DNA from: Candidatus Nitrosopumilus sp.
GTDB lineage: Archaea; Thermoproteota; Nitrososphaeria; Nitrososphaerales; Nitrosopumilaceae
Assembly (NCBI GenBank): GCA_003331425.1
Contig: QOOS01000003.1
Location: 62,001 to 126,000 of the forward strand
Direction of reading: 5' to 3'
DNA: 64,000 bases
Of the stretch, positions 41,966 to 51,059 are shown one piece after another (positions within the stretch are counted from its first letter, which is position 1; each line of letters begins with the position of its first letter). The position numbers and the translations under genes are program-made. Below the pieces are notes generated by a model. That model was given only the letters and a program-made list of their open reading frames with translations. It had not been told where the DNA came from and did not search any database.

Positions 41966-44900
41966 ATGGAATTAAATTCAAAATTTGATGCAAAAGCAAT
42001 AGAGTCTGAAATTAAAGAATATACTAAATCAATAGATATTGAAAAACTAATTTTTGCATCAGATAAGCCTGAAAAAATAAGATTCATTGAAGGCCCTCCA
42101 ACAATGAACGGAATTCCACATGCAGGTCATCTCAGAGGCAGAGTAATCAAAGATTTATGGTATAGATTTAACACTTTACAAGGCAAAAAGATTGAATTTA
42201 ATGGTGGATGGGATACCCAAGGACTTCCAGTAGAATTACAAGTTGAAAAAGAATTAGGAGTTTCAGGCGGAAAGACTGAAGCAATCAAAGAATTTGGAGT
42301 AGAAAGAATAGTTTCAGAATGTAAAAAAGTTGTAGAAAAATTCAACAAAACTTGGGTGGAAGTTGATAATGCGCTTGGAATGTCATTTAATCATGAAAAA
42401 GCATATTGGACATTCAAAGATCAATTCATAGAAAGAGAATGGCAAGTTCTCAAAAAGGCATATGAAAATAAAATTTTAGAAGAGGATTTCACAGTAATTG
42501 CATATTGCCCAAGTTGTCAGACATCACTTAGTCATGCAGAAGTAAATCAAGGATATGAAGAAGTCAAGGATCCATCATTATACTACAAAGTGAAATTAGT
42601 GGATGAAGATGCATTTTTGATTGTATGGACTACAATGCCATTTACACTTGTTACAGATGCAATGGTAGGATTGAACCCAGATGAAGATTATGCATATGTA
42701 AAAGTAGAAAATGAAACATGGGTTGTAGGGAAAACAAGATTAGAAGAATTCATGTCAGAGGCAAAAATTGAGAAACATGAAATTGAAAAAATTATCAAAG
42801 GTTCAGAATTTGAGGGGAAAAAATACATCCATCCATTATTAGATTTAATTCCAGAATTAAATGAATGTTCAAAATTAGATAATTATCATGTTGCAGTTTC
42901 AGAATCATTTGTTGATGCAAGTACAGGCAGTGGATTAGTACATCTATCACCAGCAAATGGTGAAGAAGATATCAAAATTGCAAATAAAAGAAAAGTAAAA
43001 ATTTTTAGTCCAATAAATGATGAAGTGAAATTTACAAGTCAGGCAGGAAAGTATGAAGGAATGTTTGTCAGAGATGCAGATAGGCCAATTGTTGAAGATC
43101 TGAAAGAACACAATGCATTAGTGAAAATTGGAAAAATTAAACACAAGTATCCACTCTGTTGGAGATCACATCATCCAATTGTTTGGCTTGCAAGAAGAGG
43201 ATGGTTTTACAAATTAGATAGATTAGACAACAAAGCAATAGACGCAGCAGAAAGTGTAGAATACTTTTTTGAACAGCCAAAAAATAGATTTTTAGGAATT
43301 ATTAAAGAAAAACATCCATGGTGTATTTCACGAGAAAGAATATGGGGTTGTCCATTACCTGTTTGGAGTTGTGAAGATTGTGGTGAAAAAAATTGGTTTT
43401 TCACAAGAAAGGAAATTGTAGAATCAGCAGATAAATTACCAGATGGACCAAACTTTGAATTACACAGACCATGGATTGATAACATTACAATCAAATGTAA
43501 AAAATGTAACAGCGTAAAAACAAAAAGAGAAGAATATGTTTTAGACACGTGGCATAACAGTGGCTCTGCACCATTTTCATCATTAACAAATGAAGAATAT
43601 GAAAAAGAAATTCCAGCACCATTTTTTACAGAAGGAATAGATCAAACTAGAGGTTGGGCATACACATTACTAATTGAAAACGTCATTCTAAACAATAGTG
43701 CAACCCCACCATACAAGTCATTTTTGTTTCAAGGACATGTTCTAGATGAAAAAGGAGGAAAAATGAGTAAGAGTAAAGGAAATGTTATGGAAGGTGCAGA
43801 ACTTTTAGAAAAATATCCAGTAGATTTGATACGATTCTATTTCATGTGGAAAGCAAGTCCAATTGAACCACTTAGTTTCAGTACCGATGAATTAATGTCT
43901 AGACCATATCAAGTAATCAATACATTATTCAATCTACATCTTTACTTTAAGCAAAATAGCCAATATGATAATTTTGACACTACAAATACAATAGAATGGG
44001 CTAAAAACAATGATTCTCTGACATCACCAGATATTTGGTTACTATCAAAACTTCAGAAATTAATTCAAAAAATCACAGAAAAAAATGAGACATGTAAATT
44101 CCATGAAGGGGCAAAAGCAATAGATGATTTTATCATTAATAATCTAAGTCAAATTTACATTCCAATAACCAGAGGAGAATTATGGGATGAATCAGATGAG
44201 AAAAAGAATAGACGTCTTGCAATTTATGCAGTACTAAACGAAGTTCTCAAGACATTAGATATTTTGATTCATCCGTTTTGTCCATTTACTAGTGAACACC
44301 TTTACCAAACTGTTTTTGAAGGAAAACAAAGTATCCTACTTGACAAATGGCCACAATACAAAGAATCATTGGTAAATGAAGAGATTGAGGAATCATTTGA
44401 TATTATGAAAGACACAGTATCAATTTCAGCAGCAGCAAGAATGAAAGGAAAATTAAAAAGGAGATGGCCACTAAATGAAGCACAAATCTGTGTTAAGAAA
44501 AATCAAAAAGTAAAACTAGAATCATTATCAAACTTATTAAAATCACAACTTAATGTTGAAAAATTCAGTATTGTTGAAACAGAAAAGGAAAGTGGGTTAG
44601 AACAATTATTAGAATTAAAAGAATTAGGTTTGCCAGTTAAATCAACATTAGAATTAGAAAGAAAAAGAATTGGACCAAAAGCAAAACAGCATATGGGAAA
44701 ATTAGTAAGTACATTTTCAGAAACAAACCCTGATGAAATTATTTCATCAATACAAAAAAATGGAAAATATGATTTTAAAATTGATGATGAAATTATTTCA
44801 TTAGATAAAGAAGACTTCATAGTAAATTTTGATTCAAAAGAAAATTTTGCTGTAGCAAAAAGAGACGGATTCATAGTATTCATTTCAACTTCAAGAAACA

Positions 44901-45163
44901 AGGAAATGATGGCAAAAGGATTGGTAAAAGATATCGCAAGAAGATTACAAACTCTTAGAAAAGAAAGAGGGTATAACCCAACAGATGTTTTAGAAGTGGC
45001 ATCAATTTTAGAATTAGATGAGGAATCATTAGAAATGATTAAAGAAAAAAATGAAGAATTGGCATTTCTAGTACGAGTAAAAAAAGTAAATTTTGAAAAA
45101 TCATGTAAAGAATACAAAGATGACGATATTGATGGCCAAAAAATCAAAATATCAGTAGAATAG
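41966..45163 (+). CDS. ileS: Isoleucyl-tRNA synthetase
   Basis: A 1065-residue class Ia synthetase charging tRNA-Ile. The HIGH-type motif reads HAGH (residue 51 region, PTMNGIPHAGHLRGRVIKDLW), the editing CP1 domain carries TTMPFTLVTDAMV and the KMSKS loop is intact (DEKGGKMSKSKGNVMEGAE, about 603). The zinc-binding CxxC pairs (CPSC, CEDCGEKN, CKKC) and the C-terminal anticodon domain are present. Length and insert pattern are archaeal/eukaryotic. It is followed by 45 bases and then the ferritin-like gene. Confidence 0.96.
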   Translation: MELNSKFDAKAIESEIKEYTKSIDIEKLIFASDKPEKIRFIEGPPTMNGIPHAGHLRGRVIKDLWYRFNTLQGKKIEFNGGWDTQGLPVELQVEKELGVSGGKTEAIKEFGVERIVSECKKVVEKFNKTWVEVDNALGMSFNHEKAYWTFKDQFIEREWQVLKKAYENKILEEDFTVIAYCPSCQTSLSHAEVNQGYEEVKDPSLYYKVKLVDEDAFLIVWTTMPFTLVTDAMVGLNPDEDYAYVKVENETWVVGKTRLEEFMSEAKIEKHEIEKIIKGSEFEGKKYIHPLLDLIPELNECSKLDNYHVAVSESFVDASTGSGLVHLSPANGEEDIKIANKRKVKIFSPINDEVKFTSQAGKYEGMFVRDADRPIVEDLKEHNALVKIGKIKHKYPLCWRSHHPIVWLARRGWFYKLDRLDNKAIDAAESVEYFFEQPKNRFLGIIKEKHPWCISRERIWGCPLPVWSCEDCGEKNWFFTRKEIVESADKLPDGPNFELHRPWIDNITIKCKKCNSVKTKREEYVLDTWHNSGSAPFSSLTNEEYEKEIPAPFFTEGIDQTRGWAYTLLIENVILNNSATPPYKSFLFQGHVLDEKGGKMSKSKGNVMEGAELLEKYPVDLIRFYFMWKASPIEPLSFSTDELMSRPYQVINTLFNLHLYFKQNSQYDNFDTTNTIEWAKNNDSLTSPDIWLLSKLQKLIQKITEKNETCKFHEGAKAIDDFIINNLSQIYIPITRGELWDESDEKKNRRLAIYAVLNEVLKTLDILIHPFCPFTSEHLYQTVFEGKQSILLDKWPQYKESLVNEEIEESFDIMKDTVSISAAARMKGKLKRRWPLNEAQICVKKNQKVKLESLSNLLKSQLNVEKFSIVETEKESGLEQLLELKELGLPVKSTLELERKRIGPKAKQHMGKLVSTFSETNPDEIISSIQKNGKYDFKIDDEIISLDKEDFIVNFDSKENFAVAKRDGFIVFISTSRNKEMMAKGLVKDIARRLQTLRKERGYNPTDVLEVASILELDEESLEMIKEKNEELAFLVRVKKVNFEKSCKEYKDDDIDGQKIKISVE

Positions 45164-45208
45164 GATTTAATGTAATATTTTTATGTGAATCGTATATTAT
45201 CTAAAAGA

Positions 45209-45793
45209 ATGTCTGATTCAAATCCACATGTTGTTGGAATTAACGTTTTAAAACAAAACGGCTTAGATGTTGACGAATTAGTGAAGGAATTAATCACAAA
45301 TGCTGCAGTTGAATTTACAGCATACTATTACTTTACTAATCTCAGAGCACATTGTACAGGCATGGAAGGAGAAGGACTCAAAGGGATAATCGAGGATGCA
45401 AGGCTAGAGGACCTCAGTCACTTTGAATCAATTCTTGAAAGAATCTATCAATTAGGAGGAATACTTCCAAATGATGCAACAGAATTTATCAAAATTTCAG
45501 GTTGTGAATTCTTACAACTCCCACCAAATCCAACAGATCATAAAGCAATTCTAGAAAAATGTCTCAAAGCAGAACAAGGTGCAATTGTTAATTGGAATAA
45601 AATTTGTCAAATGACATTTGGAAAAGATCCAGTTACATATGATATTGCAAAAGATATTCTTGCTGAAGAGATTGAACATGAGTCATGGTTCTTAGAGTTA
45701 ATCTACGGAAGACCATCAGGACACATGAGAAGAAAGTATTCTGGAGAAAGACCACACACTGGAAAACATTCTAGAGCATTAGATATGGCATAA
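45209..45793 (+). CDS. Ferritin-like/Dps-type protein
   Basis: A protein of about 194 residues with a four-helix ferritin-like fold. Di-iron ligands are visible: ELITNAAVEFTAYYYF, then EDLSHFES, and later EIEHESWFLELI (ExxH). Such proteins oxidise and store iron or protect DNA from peroxide. A GTG at 45185 would add eight residues (MNRILSKR), but the ATG at 45209 gives a normal N-terminus. The end HMRRKYSGERPHTGKHSRALDMA is a positively charged tail that could bind DNA. It is probably under its own promoter downstream of ileS. Confidence 0.85.
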   Translation: MSDSNPHVVGINVLKQNGLDVDELVKELITNAAVEFTAYYYFTNLRAHCTGMEGEGLKGIIEDARLEDLSHFESILERIYQLGGILPNDATEFIKISGCEFLQLPPNPTDHKAILEKCLKAEQGAIVNWNKICQMTFGKDPVTYDIAKDILAEEIEHESWFLELIYGRPSGHMRRKYSGERPHTGKHSRALDMA

Positions 45794-45901
45794 ATGCCAA
45801 ATCATTTTCTTTATTTTTTAAAATTTGTGATTTAATTGAAGACAAATAGTTAACATGATTTGTTTTATTACGGTTAAATAGAAAAATCACCTAAGATAAT
45901 C

Positions 45902-46231
45902 ATGGTAAAACAAATTAGTCTGGACGCATGGCAAATTCAACAGTTATCAGATCTATTAAAAAAGGGATCAGATATTGTTGCAAAAACAAACAGACCAATA
46001 ATTTTGTACAGACAAACCCTAGATGAAGAGGATGAATCATATGAAGAAATTGTATGCAGTCTTACCAACGGATATGTTATTGAACAAATGGTCACATCAG
46101 GAGGAATTCTTGTCCCAAGTTTTCACCAACAATTTGTTTTTAGAATTGAAGAATATCCACAAGAATTGTTAAGAAAAAGTAAAGATCGCTTTTTAGAAAT
46201 GATTGATTTTCTTCAAGAGCAATTGAAATAG
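45902..46231 (+). CDS. Conserved hypothetical protein, 109 aa
   Basis: A 109-residue soluble protein. It starts with a helix (WQIQQLSDLLKKGSDIVA), has a beta-rich middle (RPIILYRQTL, then EEIVCSLTNGYVIEQMV and FHQQFVFRI), and ends in a helix (RKSKDRFLEMIDFLQEQL). No family recognised. It is upstream of sucC, whose message appears to start separately at a TATA box in the gap. Confidence 0.65.
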   Translation: MVKQISLDAWQIQQLSDLLKKGSDIVAKTNRPIILYRQTLDEEDESYEEIVCSLTNGYVIEQMVTSGGILVPSFHQQFVFRIEEYPQELLRKSKDRFLEMIDFLQEQLK

Positions 46232-46240
46232 CCTCATAAG

Positions 46241-46249
46241 TATATAAAG
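46241..46249 (+). promoter_or_regulatory. TATA box for sucCD
   Basis: TATATAAAG preceded by a purine-rich BRE-like AAG. Its centre is about 28 bases upstream of the sucC ATG (46273), predicting a transcription start at or within a few bases of the start codon, typical for archaeal leaderless messages. Confidence 0.6.
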
Positions 46250-46272
46250 ACCGTAAAATCCATCACTCTTGC

Positions 46273-47379
46273 ATGCAACTATTAGAATTTCAAGCAAAAG
46301 AGCTTTTTCGAGAATATGGAATCAGTCTATTAGATAGCATATCCTCAACTAATATCGAAGAAGGTAGAAAACATGCAAAAGAATTAGGATATCCATTTGT
46401 AATTAAAATCCAAGTTCCTGTCGGAGGTAGAGGTAAAGCAGGAGGCATTCAAAAATGTCAAAATGATGATGAATTTGAATTAAAATACCCACAAGTAATG
46501 GATTTAGAAATTAAAGGTGAAAAAGCTAGAGCAATCCTCTTAGAGAAGATGGCAGATATTAAAAAAGAATTATACTTATCCATATTTCTAAATCGTTCAA
46601 AAAGATGTTACACAATCATTGCATCAGCTGAAGGAGGAGTTGAAATTGAATCAGTTAAAAATCAAATTATTAAAGAAATAGGATTAGGAAAAGTTTCTGA
46701 TGAAGTTGCAGATGAAGTTGCAAAAGAAATGGGGCTTGAAGGAAGTATAGCTGAAGGTGTAGCAGACACATTAAAAAAATTATCAAAACTTACAATTGAA
46801 AAAGAGGCTGAATTAGTAGAAATTAATCCACTTGCAATAATGCAAGATGATTCAGTTACAGCACTTGATGGAAAATTTGTAACAGATGATAATGCAAATT
46901 TTAGACATGATGAATTACAAAAATATCAAGAGAAAACAGAGATAGAAGAACAAGCTGAAAAAAGTGGATTTTCATTAGTTGAATTGGATGGAGATATTGC
47001 AGTAGTAGGAAACGGTGCAGGACTTGTAATGTCAACATTAGATATGTTATCAGATAATGGAGGAAAACCTGCATGCTTCTTAGATGTTGGCGGTGGTGCA
47101 ACTACTGAATCAGTTTATGAAGCATTAACTTTGATTAGTAAATTAGACAGAGTAAAAGGAATTTTAGTTAATCTGTATGGAGGAATTGTAAAAACTACAG
47201 TAGTAGCAGAAGCATTTCTTAAAGCATATGAAAATAATTTAATTGATTTGCCAGTATTCTCAAGATTAAAGGGAACAGAATCAGAAAAAGCAAAAGAAAT
47301 GTTACAAGGTTCTAGAACAAATATCTTTGATTCAGTTGAAGAAGCAATTAATGCTGCAGTAATGGGAGTAAAAAAATGA
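46273..47379 (+). CDS. sucC: Succinyl-CoA synthetase beta subunit
   Basis: A 368-residue ATP-grasp subunit of the ADP/GDP-forming succinate-CoA ligase. It opens with MQLLEFQAKELFREYGI, and has VGGRGKAGGIQ, the ATP-grasp EINPLAIM and the C-terminal flavodoxin-like part GNGAGLVMSTLDMLSDNGGKPACFLDVGGGA with INLYGGIVK-like LVNLYGGI. It works with SucD, whose gene overlaps its stop by 4 bases. In autotrophic thaumarchaea the reaction links succinyl-CoA of the carbon cycle to the partial TCA pathway. Confidence 0.94.
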   Translation: MQLLEFQAKELFREYGISLLDSISSTNIEEGRKHAKELGYPFVIKIQVPVGGRGKAGGIQKCQNDDEFELKYPQVMDLEIKGEKARAILLEKMADIKKELYLSIFLNRSKRCYTIIASAEGGVEIESVKNQIIKEIGLGKVSDEVADEVAKEMGLEGSIAEGVADTLKKLSKLTIEKEAELVEINPLAIMQDDSVTALDGKFVTDDNANFRHDELQKYQEKTEIEEQAEKSGFSLVELDGDIAVVGNGAGLVMSTLDMLSDNGGKPACFLDVGGGATTESVYEALTLISKLDRVKGILVNLYGGIVKTTVVAEAFLKAYENNLIDLPVFSRLKGTESEKAKEMLQGSRTNIFDSVEEAINAAVMGVKK

Positions 47380-48287
47380 CAGATATTTTTGGATTATTGA
47401 AAGGAAAGCCCGAAGATGCAGATTATTGTAAAAAAGGTGTGATTGTTCAAGGCATCACAGGATCATATGGTTCTCTACATGCAAAACAAATGATATCATA
47501 TGGAACAAATGTGGTTGCAGGAGTTACTCCAGGCAAAGGGGGACAAAAATTCGAAGAAACAATTCCAATATACAATTCAATGCAAGAAGCAGTAGATGCA
47601 ACAAATGCAAAAATATCAATTATTTATGTTCCAGCAAAATTCTTCTTAGCAGCAGCAAAAGATGCATTAAATGCAGGAATCAAATTGCTAGTTGCAATTC
47701 CTGAACACGTACCAATTAGAGACACCATGGAAGCATTAGACTTAGCAAACCAAAAAGGTGCAGTAATTATCGGACCTAACACTCCAGGAATAATGATTCC
47801 AGAATTAATCAAAATTGGAATTATGCCACCAATGCCTTTCAAAGCAGGAAAAATTGCAGTATTATCAAAAAGTGGAACTTTACTTTATGAAATTTCTGAT
47901 GCATTAACTAATGCAGGATTCGGACAATCAATTACAATCGGAATTGGAGGAGATCCAGTTAATGGAACTAGATTGATTGATGCATTTGAAATGGTCAAAG
48001 ATATTTCAGATTTAGAAGGATTAGTCATTGTAGGAGAAATCGGAGGAGATTCAGAAGAAATGTTAGCACAAAAGATTATTGATTCAGGATTTAACAAACC
48101 AGCTGTTGCATATATTGCAGGAAGAGCAGCTCCTAAAGAAAAAAGAATGGGACATGCAGGTGCAATCGTAATGGGAACTTATGGTTCAGCTGAATCAAAG
48201 GTTTCAATGTTTAACAAAGCAAATATTCCAGTAGCAAAAAGACCAGCAGAAGTACCAGTTCTATTAGCAGGAAAAATGGAAAAATAG
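47376..48287 (+). CDS. sucD: Succinyl-CoA synthetase alpha subunit
   Basis: A 303-residue CoA-binding subunit. Family motifs: VQGITGSYGSLHAKQMI (CoA site), NTPGIMIPELIKIGIMPPMPFKAGKIAVLSKSGTL, GDPVNGTRLIDAFEM and the phosphohistidine in KRMGHAGAIVMG. It overlaps sucC by 4 bases, so the alpha and beta subunits are translated as a pair. Intact; nothing unusual. The rpl40e gene follows after 36 bases. Confidence 0.95.
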   Translation: MTDIFGLLKGKPEDADYCKKGVIVQGITGSYGSLHAKQMISYGTNVVAGVTPGKGGQKFEETIPIYNSMQEAVDATNAKISIIYVPAKFFLAAAKDALNAGIKLLVAIPEHVPIRDTMEALDLANQKGAVIIGPNTPGIMIPELIKIGIMPPMPFKAGKIAVLSKSGTLLYEISDALTNAGFGQSITIGIGGDPVNGTRLIDAFEMVKDISDLEGLVIVGEIGGDSEEMLAQKIIDSGFNKPAVAYIAGRAAPKEKRMGHAGAIVMGTYGSAESKVSMFNKANIPVAKRPAEVPVLLAGKMEK

Positions 48288-48323
48288 ATTAGAATAAAAG
48301 GAAGAGATTGAGGAGAGAATCAA

Positions 48324-48491
48324 ATGCCAATTACAGACCCTGAAAAGAAACGAATCGCACAACAGGCACGATTAGTTATGAGAATTTGCTTCAAATGTGG
48401 AGCTAGAAATGACGTAGGGGCAACAAGATGTAGAAGATGTAGAAATCCATACTTGAGATTAAAGAACAGAAATCTCGGCGTTAAGAAATAG
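48324..48491 (+). CDS. rpl40e: Ribosomal protein L40e
   Basis: A 55-residue ribosomal protein of the large subunit. It reads PITDPEKKRIAQQARLVMR, then the zinc site CFKCGARN and CRRCRNPYLRLKNR. Sequence, size and the four-cysteine C-x2-C ... C-x2-C zinc site fit archaeal L40e. A good Shine-Dalgarno run (GAGGAG) lies 8 bases upstream of its ATG. It lies in the same direction as sucCD. Confidence 0.93.
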   Translation: MPITDPEKKRIAQQARLVMRICFKCGARNDVGATRCRRCRNPYLRLKNRNLGVKK

Positions 48492-48493
48492 AA

Positions 48494-48706
48494 TTAAGAT
48501 AGCATCAATCTTTCTCGATATTCTCGAATTGCAAATTTTAAAGCGGATTCATTATTTTTGACAAATGATTTTGCTTCATTAGGATCATCTATTTCTTCAA
48601 AAGATAATTGTAAATCATCAGGCAATTCCTCATTCATTTGAAATAATATTTTGACTGAAGTTGTAAATTGACCTAGATTGTTAGCAGAATCTAACGCCAA
48701 AGTCAT
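48494..48706 (-). CDS. Hypothetical protein, 70 aa
   Basis: A 70-residue acidic helical protein (TLALDSANNLGQFTTSVKILFQMNEELPDD then EAKSFVKNNESALKFAIREYRERL). No motif. It is convergent with rpl40e. Coding-like composition supports it; function unknown. Confidence 0.6.
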   Translation of the reverse strand: MTLALDSANNLGQFTTSVKILFQMNEELPDDLQLSFEEIDDPNEAKSFVKNNESALKFAIREYRERLMLS

Positions 48707-48836
48707 TCTATCAATTAAAGTGTCAAATTCTTTTAAAGTTATAAAAAATATTTTGATATTTCATACAAAAAGGTTGGGTAATTACAAAATATCAACAAAG
48801 TAAAGATAGAAAACTAAGTATTCTGAGAAATAAATT

Positions 48837-48930
48837 GGACTGGTCGTCTAGTTTGGTTTGGATGACGCACTCACACTGCGTAAGGAAGAAATTCCCGCAA
48901 AGGTCGTGGGTTCAAATCCCGCCCGGTCCA
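48837..48930 (+). tRNA. tRNA-Val (anticodon CAC) with a 19-nt intron at position 44/45
   Basis: Acceptor GGACTGG (48837-48843) pairs with CCGGTCC (48923-48929) with one G-T pair; discriminator A at 48930. D arm GTCT...GGAT, anticodon stem ACGCA/TGCGT with loop CTCACAC (anticodon CAC, valine), T arm GTGGG-TTCAAAT-CCCGC. Between TGCGT and the T stem there are 24 nt instead of 5. Folding gives a bulge-helix-bulge: central helix TGCG/CGCA, three-base bulges TAA and AAG, inner hairpin GGAA-GAAA-TTCC. Splicing in the bulges removes 48883-48901 and leaves a normal variable loop AGGTC and a 75-nt tRNA. No 3' CCA is encoded. Confidence 0.9.
48883..48901 (+). other. tRNA intron (bulge-helix-bulge), 19 nt, non-canonical position
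   Basis: The intron AGGAAGAAATTCCCGCAAA begins after residue 44 of the mature tRNA-Val and ends before residue 45, rather than at the canonical 37/38 site. It folds into its own GGAA/TTCC hairpin with a GAAA tetraloop, and exon nucleotides TGCG pair with intron CGCA. A splicing endonuclease tolerating non-canonical positions would be needed. Confidence 0.8.
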
Positions 48931-49012
48931 TTAATTAAAATAATTTTAATTAATGAATTTCTAAAAAAATAAATTCAAAATAACTATATGAGATGATTTA
49001 GTATCAAAGAAA

Positions 49013-49678
49013 ATGTCATTGTATAATCACATTCCAATTAACTTCAAACAATCAGAATTAATTGAAAAGGATGGAGCACATTTTTACAAAACTCCATCAG
49101 GTGAAATCTATCCATCAATTACCACAATACTACATGAAACAATGTCTCTTGAAAAAAAAGAGGGGTTAGAAAATTGGAAAGTTCAAGAAATTGCGGCAGA
49201 TTACATCACTCAAGAAGCTGCTACAATAGGCACAGAAACTCACAAATTAATCGAAAACCACATTAATGAAGTAAGACAAACAGATGAAGTTCGATTACTG
49301 TCAGTTGCACATTTTAACAATCTGATTCCATTTTTACAAAAAATCAATGATGTCCATGGAACAGAATTAAGATTATACAGTAATAAAATGAAATTAGCAG
49401 GTACATCAGATTGTATTGCAAGTTATGATGGAGAATTATCAATAATCGATTACAAAACAAAAAGAAGTAACCAAAAAGAAGAATGGATGACAGATCATTT
49501 CATCCAAGGTACAGCTTATGCACAAATGTTCAAGGAGTTAACAGGCATTGAACCAAAACAAGTTGTTATTTTAGTCAGTAGTGAAAAAAACTCAAGAATG
49601 GAATTTGTGAAAAAAACTGAAGATTATAAAGACTTGTTGACTCAACGTCTCAATCAATATTATGATGTTTTAGAATAA
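49013..49678 (+). CDS. PD-(D/E)XK exonuclease (RecB/MGME1-like)
   Basis: A 221-residue single-domain nuclease. The core motifs are AATIGTETHKLIENH (helix, residues 70-83), GTSDCIAS with D133, and ELSIIDYKTKR with D146 and K148; an aromatic QGTAYAQMF follows. This is the PD-(D/E)XK pattern of RecB-like, Cas4-like and MGME1-type exonucleases. Cas4 proteins have four cysteines for an Fe-S cluster; none is visible here, so it is not Cas4. No CRISPR genes are near. Role probably DNA end processing in repair or replication, by family inference. Confidence 0.82.
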   Translation: MSLYNHIPINFKQSELIEKDGAHFYKTPSGEIYPSITTILHETMSLEKKEGLENWKVQEIAADYITQEAATIGTETHKLIENHINEVRQTDEVRLLSVAHFNNLIPFLQKINDVHGTELRLYSNKMKLAGTSDCIASYDGELSIIDYKTKRSNQKEEWMTDHFIQGTAYAQMFKELTGIEPKQVVILVSSEKNSRMEFVKKTEDYKDLLTQRLNQYYDVLE

Positions 49679-49742
49679 AAGAGTAATCTAGTAGAAATTA
49701 ATAATAAATTATTTAAAGAACTTAGAAATTACAAACTACATA

Positions 49743-50165
49743 ATGAATAAAAAAATCAGCCTACTTGCAATGACATCAATTATTGCATTATTGTCAATAA
49801 TGGTAATTCCAAATACCGCATCTGCAATAACAAATGAAATTACTGTTACACCAATTAATGAAAAAGTTAGTTTAGAAACTACAATTACAACACTAACAGT
49901 TCCTGAAAACAACACATTACCTTGGGGTACAGTATATGGATCAGCATCAGATGTTGCTGAAAGATATCCAGTAATTATTCAATTCTATAAAGGAGATGAG
50001 CCAGTACATATCGCACAAATTGATACCAAAGGCGATGGATCATACGAGTATAAATTCAGAGTTAGAAACCTAGACACACAAACTGGACAATTTACAGATA
50101 TATTTCAAGGAGAATATACAGTTAAGATATTCAAAGTCATTCCTAACACAAATGAAATAGTCTAA
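49743..50165 (+). CDS. Secreted protein of unknown function, 140 aa
   Basis: A 140-residue exported protein. Residues 1-28 are a signal peptide ending in SASA-like TASA (positions 25-28), then a mature part of Ig-like or beta-sandwich character (TLTVPENNTLPWGTVYGSA, later DGSYEYKFRV and YTVKIFKVI). It is probably a periplasmic or pseudoperiplasmic binding or structural protein. No family recognised. It lies 64 bases downstream of the nuclease gene and 51 before the pyrophosphatase. Confidence 0.75.
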   Translation: MNKKISLLAMTSIIALLSIMVIPNTASAITNEITVTPINEKVSLETTITTLTVPENNTLPWGTVYGSASDVAERYPVIIQFYKGDEPVHIAQIDTKGDGSYEYKFRVRNLDTQTGQFTDIFQGEYTVKIFKVIPNTNEIV

Positions 50166-50216
50166 AAATAAATCCCATAGAATCATATACTAAGTATTTA
50201 TCAGAACAGCTGTAAA

Positions 50217-50756
50217 ATGAGTAAAAATTTTTGGCACGACATAGAGACAGGAACAGATGTTCCAGAAATAATTAATGCAATCATAGAAATTCCAAAAGGA
50301 TCTATGAACAAATACGAATACGATAAAAAAAATAATTTAATTAAATTAGACAGAGTATTATTTTCCCCATTTCACTATCCAGGAGACTATGGACTAATTC
50401 CACAGACATTATCTGAAGATGGGGATCCATTAGATGCATTAGTTCTTGTAACTAATCCAACATTTCCAGGCATTTTGATTGAATCAAGACCAATCGGATT
50501 ACTACAAATGAAAGATGATGGAGAACCAGATGACAAAATTATTTGTGTTTCAACAAATGATCCTAGATACCTACACACAACAGATATTGAAAATATAGAA
50601 GATCATCATCGTTCAGAAATTGCTCACTTCTTCCAAGTTTACAAAGAACTAGAAGGGAAAAAAGTAGAAATTATCGGATGGAAGTCTGCAAAAGATGCAA
50701 AATCAGTAATTATTGATTCAATTAAGAGATACAAAGAGACATTAAAAAAATATTAA
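50217..50756 (+). CDS. ppa: Inorganic pyrophosphatase, soluble family I
   Basis: A 179-residue family I pyrophosphatase, driving biosynthesis by hydrolysing pyrophosphate in the cytoplasm. The fold's metal-site motif EDGDPLDAL is present (D68, D70, D73) with NKYEYD (about 31), YPGDYGLIP and DDKIICVSTNDPR. It ends four bases before the UBP-finger gene, in an operon-like arrangement. Length and motifs are typical. Confidence 0.95.
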   Translation: MSKNFWHDIETGTDVPEIINAIIEIPKGSMNKYEYDKKNNLIKLDRVLFSPFHYPGDYGLIPQTLSEDGDPLDALVLVTNPTFPGILIESRPIGLLQMKDDGEPDDKIICVSTNDPRYLHTTDIENIEDHHRSEIAHFFQVYKELEGKKVEIIGWKSAKDAKSVIIDSIKRYKETLKKY

Positions 50757-50760
50757 GAAA

Positions 50761-51018
50761 ATGCAAAAAGAATGTGAACATTTCTTACAAAAAAAGAAAA
50801 ACATTTCTCCAAATACTGCAAAATGTGAAGAATGTGAAAAAGAACACTTACCAACAGTTGCACTTCGAATGTGTCTCACATGTGGACATGTAGGATGTTG
50901 TGATTCTTCAATTGGAAAACATGCAACAAAACATTTCAAAGAAACAGGTCATCCAGTCATGAAAGCAATTCCAGAAGATATTTGGAAATGGTGTTACATC
51001 CATGAAGAGTATTTTTAG
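50761..51018 (+). CDS. UBP-type zinc-finger protein, 85 aa
   Basis: An 85-residue ZnF-UBP domain: CEHF (residues 5-8), then CEECEKEHLPTVALRMCLTCGHVGCCDSS, HATKHFKETGHPVM and CYIHEEYF. All Cys/His ligands of the ubiquitin-protease zinc finger are in place. In eukaryotes it binds ubiquitin's free C-terminus; archaeal copies are small solo domains, perhaps recognising ubiquitin-like or other C-termini. It starts four bases after the pyrophosphatase stop. Function of the archaeal form is unproven. Confidence 0.88.
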   Translation: MQKECEHFLQKKKNISPNTAKCEECEKEHLPTVALRMCLTCGHVGCCDSSIGKHATKHFKETGHPVMKAIPEDIWKWCYIHEEYF

Positions 51019-51059
51019 AGATATTGGTGAAATAAATTAAAAAATTACTTATGAAAACT

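Noticed and set aside
48837-48930. tRNA-Leu or tRNA-Ser with a long variable arm
   Set aside because: The anticodon loop CTCACAC gives CAC (Val), and the extra bases form a bulge-helix-bulge that splices to a normal class I variable loop.
49013-49678. Cas4 nuclease
   Set aside because: PD-(D/E)XK motifs are present but the four iron-sulfur cysteines of Cas4 are absent and there are no cas genes or repeats near.
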